The position numbers and the translations under genes are program-made. A DNA stretch of 64,000 bases from Okapia johnstoni (Eukaryota; Chordata; Mammalia; Artiodactyla; Giraffidae): contig JAGTYA010000024.1 in assembly GCA_024291935.2 (NCBI GenBank), positions 9,486,001-9,550,000 on the forward strand. Reading direction: 5' to 3'. The notes beneath the pieces are model-generated. The model was not told the DNA's origin. It saw nothing but the letters and a program-made list of their open reading frames with translations, and did no database searches. The stretch's first letter is position 1; every line of letters starts with the position of its first letter. Shown here one piece after another: positions 32,091 to 41,196 of the stretch.

Positions 32091-32284
32091 GATGACAGAG
32101 CTTTGGGGTAAGGAGCATGCCTTGGTCCTCTCCACACCTCTCCCCTGCCCCACTTGGTAGGGTCCCATTTACTTGGTCCCCAGCCTCTGGCCTGTCAGTA
32201 ATCTGCCACCCTACGCCCCTGGATGAGGACATCTTTAACATCCAAGGTGGAGCAGGGCTGGCCAGAGGCATGGGAACAAGACTG

Positions 32285-32412
32285 TCTGGAGTCAGTGATC
32301 TAATTTCTAATCCCATCTTGGCCACCAGCTTGCTTAGAGGTCTTGGTCAAGTTGTTTCCTCTCCCTGGGTCTCGCCCTTTGCACATATAAACTGGGAGTG
32401 ATTGTCCTGGCT
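32285..32412 (+). repeat. MIR relic, sense
   Basis: 'ggtcttggtcaagttgtttc', 'ctctccctgggtctcgccct', 'ataaactgggagtgattgtc'. Confidence 0.65.
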
Positions 32413-32703
32413 TGGAGGATCCTTCCAGCAGTGGAATTCAGGTCTGTGCCATGCTTCAAGGGCTGGTGTTTGGGGCTTCTCCAGCCAGCATCCCACCTAC
32501 CTCCCCCACAATGTGCCTCGTCTCACCAGCTGTCCCTCCTTCTCCTCCTCTTGGACTCTCATGAATCCTTTTCACTCCTGCCTGCCACTGAACTATACTC
32601 TGAATCATTACTGAATGCCTCCTGTATACCCCACCCTTGCCGTAAGAGAATCAACAGTTCAACTGGGGAGACGGGGGAGGCAGGACATGTGCCCAGTGCA
32701 GTG
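32413..32703. other. Unique sequence, nothing recognised
   Basis: No gene or recognisable repeat. A 112-codon + frame (32398-32736) runs on into the LTR relic and lacks a domain. Confidence 0.4.
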
Positions 32704-32704
32704 A

Positions 32705-33185
32705 GGGGTTGTGTCACCTTCCTATTGCTGTTGTGACAAATGACTGCTCTCTTACTGGCTTTAAACAACACAAAACTGTTCTCTTGCAGTTATGTATATC
32801 AGAAGTGTCCTTGGACTAAGGTCAAGGTGTTGGTCTGTTGTATTCCCTCTGGAGGCTCTGGGGAGAATCCATTTCCTTGCTTTGTCCAGCTTTTAGAGGC
32901 CACTCATAGTCCTTGGCTCATGACCTCTTTCCTCCATGTTTAAAGCCATCAGCCAGCATCTTCCAGTCCTCTCTCTGACTCTGACACTCCTGCCAGATGG
33001 TCATCCACATGGTCTCCAAGGAGTCGCAAGGGGTAACCCAGGATACTCCTCCATGTCACACCCTTAATTTACACCCTTAATTTAAGTACACCCTCCAAGT
33101 CCCTTTGCACATCACAGATTTCAGGGAGTAAAACTTGGGCCCCTCTGGGGGTCAGTATTCTGCCGCTATAGGTGTCAAAACAGTG
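32705..33185 (-). repeat. MaLR-type LTR relic, antisense
   Basis: 'ttcctattgctgttgtgaca', 'ggctttaaacaacacaaaac', 'ctctggaggctctggggaga' and 'ttccttgctttgtccagctt', in the same order as the LTR at 41091-45130. The 3' part is diverged and may include a local duplication ('acacccttaattt' twice near 33057-33083). Confidence 0.7.
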
Positions 33186-33239
33186 CCTTCTTCCAAAACT
33201 TTCAGGTGGCACGGAAGTCCTGCCCAGGCCTTGCTTGGA

Positions 33240-33434
33240 GCCAGTCTTGGGTTCAGATCCCAGCTCCTCTACCGTGAGCTGCATAGCTGATTGGCAAATC
33301 TGTCAACTGCACTGAGCCTCAGTTTCCTCATCTGTAAATCAAGGATCATAGTACCCACCTCACTGGCTTGCAGAGAACACTCAAGATGCTGCTGGTAGGG
33401 TGCAGACCACAGAATCCAGTCTGGAGTAACTGCT
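33240..33434 (+). repeat. MIR relic, sense
   Basis: 'gggttcagatcccagctcct', 'gcactgagcctcagtttcct', 'catctgtaaatcaaggatca', near full length. Confidence 0.88.
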
Positions 33435-33585
33435 CAACAAATGGTCGAAGTGAAGTGAAGTCACTTAGTCGTGTCCAACTCTTTGCTACCCCATGGACTT
33501 TAGCCTACCAGGCTTCTCCGTCCATGGGATATTCTAGGCAAGAGTACTGGAGTGGGTTGCCATTTCCTTCTCCACAACAAATGGT
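33435..33585 (-). mobile_element. Truncated Bov-A SINE, antisense, 11-bp target-site duplication
   Basis: 'gaagtgaagtcacttagtcg' to 'gggttgccatttccttctcc', then an abrupt end. Exact copies of caacaaatggt flank it (33435-33445 and 33575-33585), so the insertion is only 129 bases and was truncated on arrival. Confidence 0.95.
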
Positions 33586-33799
33586 TACCTCTGCTTTAAT
33601 TTTTAGGCAGCATAAAACCTGCCTTCTGGTTCTGAGGGGACTGCAGTGGATGGGGAAGGACAAGGAGGAGGTGAGGTTTAGGCTTTACCCTGCTCTGACA
33701 TCCTGGGGATGTGTCTCAGGGCTGGAAGTTTTCATGATGCTTACATGCACTGGACTATCTGGGCCAGTCTTGCCCCTTCTGTCTCAATTTGGTTCTTTT

Positions 33800-34600
33800 A
33801 TTTATATCAGTATCACTTGCTGAACTACTAAGTTAGAGGTACAGTGGTGAACAGGACAGACACATGGACTCCCAAGAAGCTGAGGTTCCAGTGTGTGTGT
33901 GGAAGAAACAGGCAATGAGCAACAATACTATTACGTATTATAAATATATAAAATATGCTATTATGTACACAAGATAATTCCAGCTTTCTAAGTGCTAGGA
34001 AGGATGCAAACAGAGTATTATGAGAGAGAGTCATGTATTGGTCAAGGAAGTCTCTCTTCTGTAACATTTAAGCTGATCCCTAAAAAGTGAGAAGAGGTAG
34101 GCCTGGGAAGAATTGAATTAAAGCACTGACCTAGACCTAGGAAACAGCAAGTACAAAGGCCCTGTGGTAGCAAAGAGCTTGCACATTCAAAGGCCAATGT
34201 CAATGGAACAAGTGTGCATTCAGGAGTATAACTGAAGATGAGGTGGGAGGGAGGCAGGGCCAGTCCTGCCAGGAATTTGGATTTTGTTCTAAAGATGAAG
34301 GACGTGGCTCGGCTGGTAAAGAATCCGCCTGCAATGTGGGAGACCTGGGTTCAATCCTTGTGTTGATAAGATCCCCTGGAGGAGGGCATGGCAACCCACT
34401 CCAGTATTCTTGCCTGGAGAATCGCATGGACAGAGGAGCCTGGTGGGCTACAGTCCATGGGGTCGCAAAGAGTCAGGTATGACTAAGGGACTAAGCAGAG
34501 GAGGGCCTGAAGAAGGGGACATGATGGTTTGGTTTATGTTTTTAAAGATCACTCTATCTGCTGAACTGAAAACAGATTGGCGTACAGTAGCGGGTAGCAT
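33800..34600 (-). repeat. L2-like LINE 3' region, antisense, split by Bov-tA
   Basis: 'gaacaggacagacacatgga', 'tacaaaggccctgtggtagc' and 'ggaatttggattttgttcta' before the SINE. After it come 'gaggagggcctgaagaaggg' and 'ttttaaagatcactctatct', the next L2-like phrases. Confidence 0.7.
34303..34494 (+). mobile_element. Bov-tA SINE, sense
   Basis: 'ggctcggctggtaaagaatc', 'cctgggttcaatccttgtgt', 'gagggcatggcaacccactc', 'gggtcgcaaagagtcaggta'. It lies inside the L2-like element. Confidence 0.93.
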
Positions 34601-34619
34601 GTATGGCGGTGGGTTGTGT

Positions 34620-34998
34620 TATTCTTCTCAGTCATTCACTTCTCTTGGTGGGAGGATCATGCATTCCTGCCTCACTGGCTTCCAGTTTGGTCCTATGACT
34701 TGCTTTGGCCAATGAAATGGGAGTGGGAGTGACATGTGCCGTTTTGGGGCAGAAGATTTAAGGCATCGTGTGATTTGCAATGCCTTTTTTCTTCCTTCAA
34801 AACAACTTGTAATGTTCTAGAGGGAGGTTGTTCCATCTACCCAGGTACAGAGTAAAGACGACATGGATCAGAGCTGCATCTTACTGGCAGTGAACAGGCA
34901 GTGTGACCAAAATAAGTCTTTATTCCTTTAAGTTGCTGAGACAGGGAGATCATTTGTTACTGTACCACCGCTTAACCTGATCTGACTAATACAGGGGC
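34620..34998 (+). repeat. Ancient LTR-like repeat, MLT1-type, sense
   Basis: 'ggtcctatgacttgctttgg', 'ccaatgaaatgggagtggga' and 'gtgacatgtgccgttttggg', then 'aataagtctttattccttta' and an end in 'ctgactaataca'. Order and length fit an MLT1-type LTR. Subfamily not determined. Confidence 0.55.
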
Positions 34999-35640
34999 TA
35001 AAAATGGAAGTGGAGGAACCATCAAGAAGACCATCCCTCGGGCTGAGGTGAGAGATGCGGTGGTCCAGTCCAAAGAGGTAGTGGAGGAGTGGGGACCTTC
35101 TTCCCAACATTAACTTTCTGTGAAGTTTAGCCCTGGCTGGGAGTCAGAGGGACAAGCTGGGAGTTTTCTTCTCTGCCTCAGAGTCTACAGGAGCCACAGA
35201 GCCTGTTTCCTGGGGCACCTGGGCCTCGGTCTCCTGGCTGCACTGGGCTCCATTTGTTACCCAGGGACAGAGGTACTGGATGCTCAACTCCAAACCTGGT
35301 GGCCTGCCTCACGTGAAAACACCAATGTCTTTCTCTGAAATTGGGGCTGGCTTGCATATGGCATGAGGACTGTAGTTACTTTTGGGGGTTGATGGTCAGG
35401 AGCCTGGATGGAGCCACCAAAGTTTGGTGTCCTTTATATCCTGGGAGGAGGCAGGCTGAAGACTCCAGGGATAATTGCTTTATAGGAAAAGTCAGGGGAG
35501 AGGGCACAGGCCACGATGGGAGAAGGGTCTCCGGTGCTTTCTGCATCATCCAGGAAACACCTGAATATCCCCCAAACTTGGCATGCTGAGAAGACCTATT
35601 CCAGGACAAAGGATCCTGCTTATTGTTGGTAATAACCAAA
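34999..35640. other. Unique sequence, nothing recognised
   Basis: Short frames only (60-90 codons), no domain or repeat. Confidence 0.4.
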
Positions 35641-35644
35641 TTCA

Positions 35645-35768
35645 CCATTTATTGAATCATACTATAAACCAGATACTGTGCTAAGTGCTAGCTGCCTTGT
35701 TTAATCTTCATGACAATTCTGAAGGTAAGATTTACTCGTTTTAGAAGTGACTAAACAATATTTTCCTG
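35645..35768 (-). repeat. MIR-like relic, antisense
   Basis: 'ccagatactgtgctaagtgc', 'tttaatcttcatgacaattc', 'tttagaagtgactaaac'. Confidence 0.6.
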
Positions 35769-35849
35769 ATGGGCAATTTTAACCATTACAGAAATATATA
35801 AGGAAGCTTGTGAGAACCTCCACTCATACTGCCCACAGATATATTCATT

Positions 35850-36930
35850 TCTCTGTCCATTTTATAGTGGAGAAAACCAAGACTCAGAGAATAATAATAA
35901 TAGTGACAGTTAGCATTTCTTGAGCATGTAGGGTGCTCCAGATTCTACTGTCACTGTTCCCACTGTTTCCCCATCTATTTGCCATAAAGTGATGGGACCA
36001 GACACCATGAAGTTAGTTTCTGAAAGCTGGCTTAAAACTCAACATTCAGAAAACTAAAATCATGGCATCTGGTCCCATCACTTCATGGCAAATAGATGGG
36101 AAACAATAGAAACAGTGACAGACTTTATTTTCTTGGGCTCCAAAATCACTGCAGATGGTGACTGCAGCCATGAAATTAAAAGACACTTGCTCATTGGAAG
36201 AAAAGTTATAATCAATCTAGACAGCATATTGAAAAGCAGAGACATTACTTTGCCTACAAAGGTCCATCTAGTCAGAGCCTTGGTTTTTCCAGTAGTCATG
36301 TATAGATGTGAGAGTTGAACTATCAAGAAAGCTGAGCACCGAAGAATTGATGCTTTCGAACTGTGGTGTTGAGGAAGACTCTTAAGAGTCCCTTGGACAG
36401 GAAGGAGATCCAACCAGTCCATCCTGGAAGAAATCAGTCCTGAATATTCATTGGAAGGACTGATGCTGAAGCTGAAACACCAATACTTTGGCCACCTGAT
36501 GCAAAGAACTGACTCACTGGAAAAGACCCTGATGCTGGGAAAGATTGAAGGCAGGAGAAGGAGACGACAGAGGATGAGTTGGTTGGATGGCATCACCGAC
36601 TCGATGGACATGAGTTTGAGCAAGCTCTGAGAGTTGGTGATGGACAGGGAGGCCTGGCGGGCTGTAGTCCATGGGATCACAAAGAGTCACACACAACTGA
36701 GTGACTGAACTGAACTGAACTGAGATTCTACTAAGCACTTTTCATTCATTGTCTCATGTACTCCTCACAGAATTCTTGGGAGGAGATAGCTCTTATCATC
36801 CCCATCTTACAGATGAACAACTGAGTCTCAGAAGCCTAATTAAATGGCCTGAAGTTACCTACCAAGGAGACAAGAGGTGGAACTGGGACTTGAGCACAGA
36901 GCAGTCAGAAAACGTTGTGTTGAGTGTCTA
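35850..36930 (-). repeat. MIR relic, antisense, split by BovB
   Basis: The left part has 'gacagttagcatttcttgag'. The right part, beyond the BovB, has 'cattgtctcatgtactcctc', 'catcttacagatgaacaact' and 'gaactgggacttgagc'. The halves join at the duplicated target agattctact. Confidence 0.78.
35940..36732 (+). mobile_element. BovB LINE 3' end with inverted 5' segment, 10-bp target-site duplication
   Basis: Exact agattctact copies (35940-35949 and 36723-36732) bound the insertion. Its first 75 bases (35950-36024, 'gtcactgttcccactgtttc' onward) are antisense BovB. From about 36025 the element runs sense, 'gctggcttaaaactcaacat', to 'gactgaactgaactgaactg'. The inverted arm is complementary to 36046-36119, so the DNA can fold into a 75-bp hairpin. 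A 5' inversion is the signature of twin priming in L1. Here the inverted piece repeats sequence also present in sense. The antisense 200-codon frame (36078-36680) is not a gene. Confidence 0.92.
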
Positions 36931-37438
36931 CTGACTCCTCCTTAGTTCCGGGCCCTGTGTCAGAAGCTGGGAGACAGATACTAGATGTGGATCCTGACCT
37001 TGTGGCCTCATTCTTAGGGGAGAAGAAGAGGACAACACAGTATTGAGAAGGTCTTGTGTGCAAAGCAAAAGATATTTCTGTATTGGTACTTAAGGGGGGA
37101 GGGATGGAGGGGGATTCTAGGGAAGTTTGGGGAGCTGTTGGGAGGCTTACGTAGCGAAGGTGAACAGAAAGAGCCCTGGACAGGAGTCACTGGCCTTGGC
37201 TCTTGTCCCAGCTCTGCCATCACAGGTATTCATCAATATCCATGAGCACCTTCTATTGCCTGCCACCAAGGTGACACCGAGCCTGTGTCCACTCTTGTGA
37301 TGATCACAGCCTTACGAGGAGCAAGTGTCTGAGCAGGTGTAAGGACCTTGTGAAAATGGAAATGAGGTTGTGTTTCAACTCAGATTTGCAAGAAATGGAA
37401 TCTTCTTTATTTTTATGTCCCATTGGTCTACTTGCCTT
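36931..37438. other. Unique sequence, nothing recognised
   Basis: No repeat or exon recognised. Short frames on both strands. Confidence 0.4.
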
Positions 37439-37665
37439 TGCATTAATGAGAAAGAGAGTGAGAGTGTTAGTCGCTCAGGTGTGTCCGACTCTTTGTGACC
37501 CTATGGACTGTAGCCCTCCAGGCTCCTCTGTCCATGGAATTCTCCAGGCAAGAATACTGGAGTGGGTAGCCATTCCCTTCTTCAGGGATTGAACCTGGGT
37601 GTCCTGTGTTGCAGGTGGATTCTTTACCATCTGAGCCACCAGGGAAGCCCTGTCTCTGCATTAAT
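37439..37665 (-). mobile_element. Bov-tA/Bov-A SINE, antisense, 9-bp target-site duplication
   Basis: 'tgttagtcgctcaggtgtgt', 'gtagccctccaggctcctct', 'ctgagccaccagggaagccc'. tgcattaat occurs at 37439-37447 and 37657-37665. A short internal deletion removes the usual 'ccaggggatcttcccgaccc' part. Confidence 0.93.
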
Positions 37666-38694
37666 ACCACACTGTCTTAATTACTTTACCTTTATAATAA
37701 GTCTTGATATTCAGTGGTTTAAGTTCTTTAACTTCGTTCTTCAAGATCATCTTGGTTATTCTTAACCTTTGCGTTTCCATGAAAAAAATTTTAAATTAAC
37801 TTTTAGTTTCCACCAAAAAAGCCTGCTGGGATTTGGATTTGGATTGCATTGAATCCAAATTTATGGATTCTCTCTAATTTATGGAAAATAGATTTACAAT
37901 ATTGAGTCTTCTAATCCATGAATAGGGTGTATTCCTATTGATTTTAAGTCTTTAATTTCCTTGAATAATGTTTTCTAGTTTTCTATGTAGAGGCCTTATA
38001 ACATCTCATCTTAGATTTATTATTAGCTGTTTGATATTTTTGATTCTGTTATAAGTAGTACATTTTTACATTTCATTTTTTAATTATAATTAATATATAG
38101 AAAAATTATTCAATTTTTTGCTAAATTTGTCAAATCATTTAAATTATTGGTACGTTATTTTAGATTTTCTGTGAACACAACCACATTGTCTCCTTCTTCC
38201 TTTATAATCTTGATGCCTTTTTCTTTTTCTTATTATTCTGGCTAGGACCCTTAGTATAATGTTGATTAGAAGTGGTGATAGTAGATACAACTGTCTTCTT
38301 GGAAATCTCAAAGGAGGGACTTTTCTGGTGATTCAGTGACCAGGACTCCACACTACCAATGCAGGGGTCCGGATTCAGTTCCTGGTTAGGGAGCTAGATC
38401 CCACATGCTGTAACTAAGACCTGCACAGCCAAATAAATGAATAATTTTTTTAAAAGAAATCTGAGAGGAATGTTCTTAAAATTTTTCTCTTGGGTATGAT
38501 GTTTGCTATGGTTTCATGTAGATACATTTTGTCAGATTAAGGAAATTTTTCTTTCTAAGTATTTGCTAAAAGTTTTAAAATTGTGAATGGTTTTAAATTT
38601 TATCAAATGATTTTTTGCATGTATTGAGATGATTGTGTGATTTTTACCATATATTTCCTTTATTCTATTGATATAGTCAATTATGATAATTGAT
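37666..38694 (-). repeat. Old L1 LINE (ORF2 region), antisense, with a CHR SINE inside
   Basis: AT-rich text with 'ggattgcattgaatccaaat', 'attttctgtgaacacaacca', 'aggacccttagtataatgtt' and 'tgcatgtattgagatgattg', typical of antisense L1 ORF2. It is diverged, and no long frame remains. Confidence 0.75.
38302..38469 (+). mobile_element. CHR-1-type tRNA SINE, sense, with target-site duplication
   Basis: 'gggacttttctggtgattca' to an A/T-rich tail 'caaataaatgaataattttt'. The flanks gaaatctcaaagga (38302-38315) and gaaatctgagagga (38456-38469) match at 12 of 14 bases. It is inserted in the L1. Confidence 0.88.
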
Positions 38695-38880
38695 TAAAAT
38701 TTTTTGAAGTATAATTGATTTATAGTATTGTATTAGTTTCTGGTGTACAGCCAAGTGATTCAGTGTATATATATATATATCCATGTGCTATATGGTAGGA
38801 CCTTGTTATTTATCTATTTTATATATAATAGTTTGTATCTGCTAGATAACTGATTTTTAAGTGTTAAACTAAACCTCTCA
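38695..38880 (-). repeat. L1 3'-UTR-like segment, antisense, with TA run
   Basis: 'gaagtataattgatttatag', 'ttctggtgtacagccaagtg', 'tatatggtaggaccttgtta' and 'tatataatagtttgtatctg', artiodactyl L1 3'-end text. A short (TA)n lies at about 38767-38781. Confidence 0.65.
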
Positions 38881-39530
38881 TTCCTAAGGAGAAAAATCTC
38901 AACTTGGTTGTGGCCATAATAGTCTATATACATATGTATTTGGTCTACCTGTATTTTGGTAAGTATTTATGCAGCTATCCCATTTTATTCTTACAAGAAT
39001 TGTGCAAGGAAGATAATTCTTATAATCTCCACTTTACAAATAAACAACTGAATCTTAGAGTAATTAATTAATCACAAGAGATTGGTTAATAATTTTCTTT
39101 TCTTACAATGTTTTGGTATTAGGGTTATGTTGGCCTCAAAATATATTAAAAATATGATTTAAAAATCATTCTTTGAAATAGTTTGTGTAAGAATGATATA
39201 ATTTCCTTCTTATATGTTTGGAAGGATTCAACATTGAAAACAACTGTAGCTGAAATTTTTTTTCTGATACTTCTTTTTTTGAACGGATATCTTTTCTCTA
39301 AAGTGTATAGAACTAACTAGGATTTCTGTTTCTTCTCATGGCAGTTTATGTTAGTTGAATTGTTTGAGAAATTTGTCCAGCTCATCTAGATTATCGTTTA
39401 TTATTGTAAAACTCTACATAATATCTTTTAACTTAATTTTTATATCTTTTTAATGTCTGTAAGCTCTGTAGTGATATATCCTTTTATATTTCATATTTTG
39501 GTTATTTATGCCTTCTCCTACATAAAATCA
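38881..39530 (-). repeat. Old L1 LINE, antisense, with a MIR-like insert
   Basis: 'ttggtattagggttatgttg' and 'gcctcaaaatatattaaaaa' continue antisense L1 ORF2. Positions 38970-39085 ('gcagctatcccattttattc', 'ccactttacaaataaacaac') look like an antisense MIR within it. Confidence 0.65.
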
Positions 39531-40008
39531 GCTTTAGGAAGTTCAGTGAAAATATCCAAGACTACCAACCTACATACTACCCAGCCTTTTTCACTCTGGA
39601 GTCTTGCTCCCTCCTTTGGTTTTCCCTGGAATTAAGATGCATTGATTTTTTCAGAGCCTGTGAAGCTTTCTATTGCCCTCCTGTAACACTTGGCCTACAG
39701 GAAATACAGTATAGGGTCCACCTTTATCAGAGAGTTACAATCTCTACACCACTCTTCACTACTGTCTCTCCCCAAATCCCATAGGCCTCCCTGCTACACA
39801 CAGATACATTCACACTTGCATTCAGCCCAGGAGTCTTTGCATAATCTGAGGGACGAGGTAGCTTGCTCTCACTCCTTATATAATCTCCAGAATTTCTCCA
39901 TGACCTAAGGTTTCGACTCTCCTTTTTATAAATCAAAAGAGACTTCTGTTTTCTTTTTCTGCAATCTTATTGCTTCCTTGAGCTCGGTCAGGGCAGAGCA
40001 TTGAGAGA
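39531..40008. other. Unique sequence, nothing recognised
   Basis: AT-moderate DNA between L1 and MIR pieces. Frames of 60-72 codons without support. Confidence 0.35.
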
Positions 40009-40009
40009 T

Positions 40010-40168
40010 GGGGTGAGTGGTTAGAAATGAAGGTTTGGAAGCAGACAGGTGAGCTTGAGACAGTCACTTAATCCCTCAGAGACTCAACTTTCCCAGTTGG
40101 AAAATGAAGGTAAAAGATACCAATCCTGTCTGCTCACAGTGTAATGATGAAGAATAAATGACTGCTCA
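40010..40168 (+). repeat. MIR relic, sense
   Basis: 'ggtttggaagcagacaggtg', 'gacagtcacttaatccctca', 'agttggaaaatgaaggtaaa'. Confidence 0.65.
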
Positions 40169-40197
40169 AAACAAGGACGCTTAAAGATAGCTTTTTT

Positions 40198-40556
40198 GGA
40201 AACTATATTATCCACTCAATTGCTCATATAAACATTCACATACAGTTTAAAAAATAACAAACATAGATAATAGAAAGCAATACAATATAATGGCTCAGAC
40301 AGTACACAATCCGCCTGAAATGAAGGAAACCCAGGCTCCATCCCTGGGTTGGGAAATCCCTGGAGAAGGGAATGGCTACCAACTCCAGTATTCTTGCCTG
40401 GAGAATTCCATGGACAGAGGAGCTGGTGTGCTGTACAGTCCATTGAGTATAGTTATTGGGAGCTATCCCATCCATTCAAAAGTTTACATAAACATGCACA
40501 CACAGCTTAAGTAATAATAATTGTAAATAATAGAAAACAGTATGATATAATTAATA
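40198..40556. repeat. Diverged ~90-bp direct repeats flanking a Bov-A SINE
   Basis: 40198-40290 ('actatattatccactcaatt', 'cattcacatacagtttaaaa', 'aatagaaagcaatacaatat') is repeated in diverged form at 40457-40556 ('gctatcccatccattcaaaa', 'catgcacacacagcttaagt', 'aatagaaaacagtatgatat'). The SINE at 40290-40456 sits between them. The repeats are far longer than a retroposon target-site duplication, so a segmental duplication is implied. Confidence 0.65.
40290..40456 (+). mobile_element. Bov-A SINE, sense, 3'-truncated
   Basis: 'taatggctcagacagtacac', 'tccatccctgggttgggaaa', 'gggaatggctaccaactcca', 'ttcttgcctggagaattcca'. It ends at 'gtacagtccattgag' without the 'cgcaaagagtcggacac' end. Confidence 0.85.
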
Positions 40557-40599
40557 ATAATTATAAAATGTATATCTGTGTCCACACCACCCAGCTTGA

Positions 40600-41090
40600 G
40601 AAATTACTGTACCTTCGAGACTCCTTGTGAGTCTTGGTAGATTCTTGCCTTTCTCCCAAGAGAATTTTGTAGTAATTATTTTCCTAATTATTTTTCATTT
40701 CACTCCATAAAAAGATATCCTTTCAGAGTGTTTTTTAAGCTTTTCTTATTTTTGAGGTTTATATAAATTAATTCTACTATATATGTCATTTTCTGTGAGT
40801 TACTCCATTCAGTCATCATTGTGCTATGGAATCCACTGTGTGTTTGCGTGTAGCTGTAATTTATTTTCACTGCTGTATAATATTCCATGGTAGAAACAAA
40901 TGACAATGAATTTATCCAGCTCCTGTTGATGAATGTTTGCATCATTTCTAGTTGGCTTATTTCAAATAAATGCTCTGTGATAATTCTTGTAAATGTCTCC
41001 ACACCACAGCTATGAGCTAATTTTTTTCGAAGTAAAATTGTTGGATCTTTGAGTGCGTGCATATTTCATTCAAAAACATTACTTATTAGG
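40600..41090 (-). repeat. Old L1 LINE, antisense
   Basis: 'cactgctgtataatattcca', 'gaatttatccagctcctgtt', 'aaataaatgctctgtgataa' and 'gtaaaattgttggatctttg' are antisense L1 3'-region phrases. The 120-codon frame (40700-41062, -) is a relic, not a gene. Confidence 0.7.
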
Positions 41091-41196
41091 TGTATTTGTT
41101 TCCTTTTGCTGCTGTAACAAATCACGACAAACTTAGTGGTTTAAAGAAACAAGTTTATTATCTTATAGTTCTGGAGATAGAAGTCCAAAATGAGTC

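Noticed and set aside
36078..36680. 200-codon antisense frame
   Set aside because: Lies on the antisense strand of a BovB 3' end.
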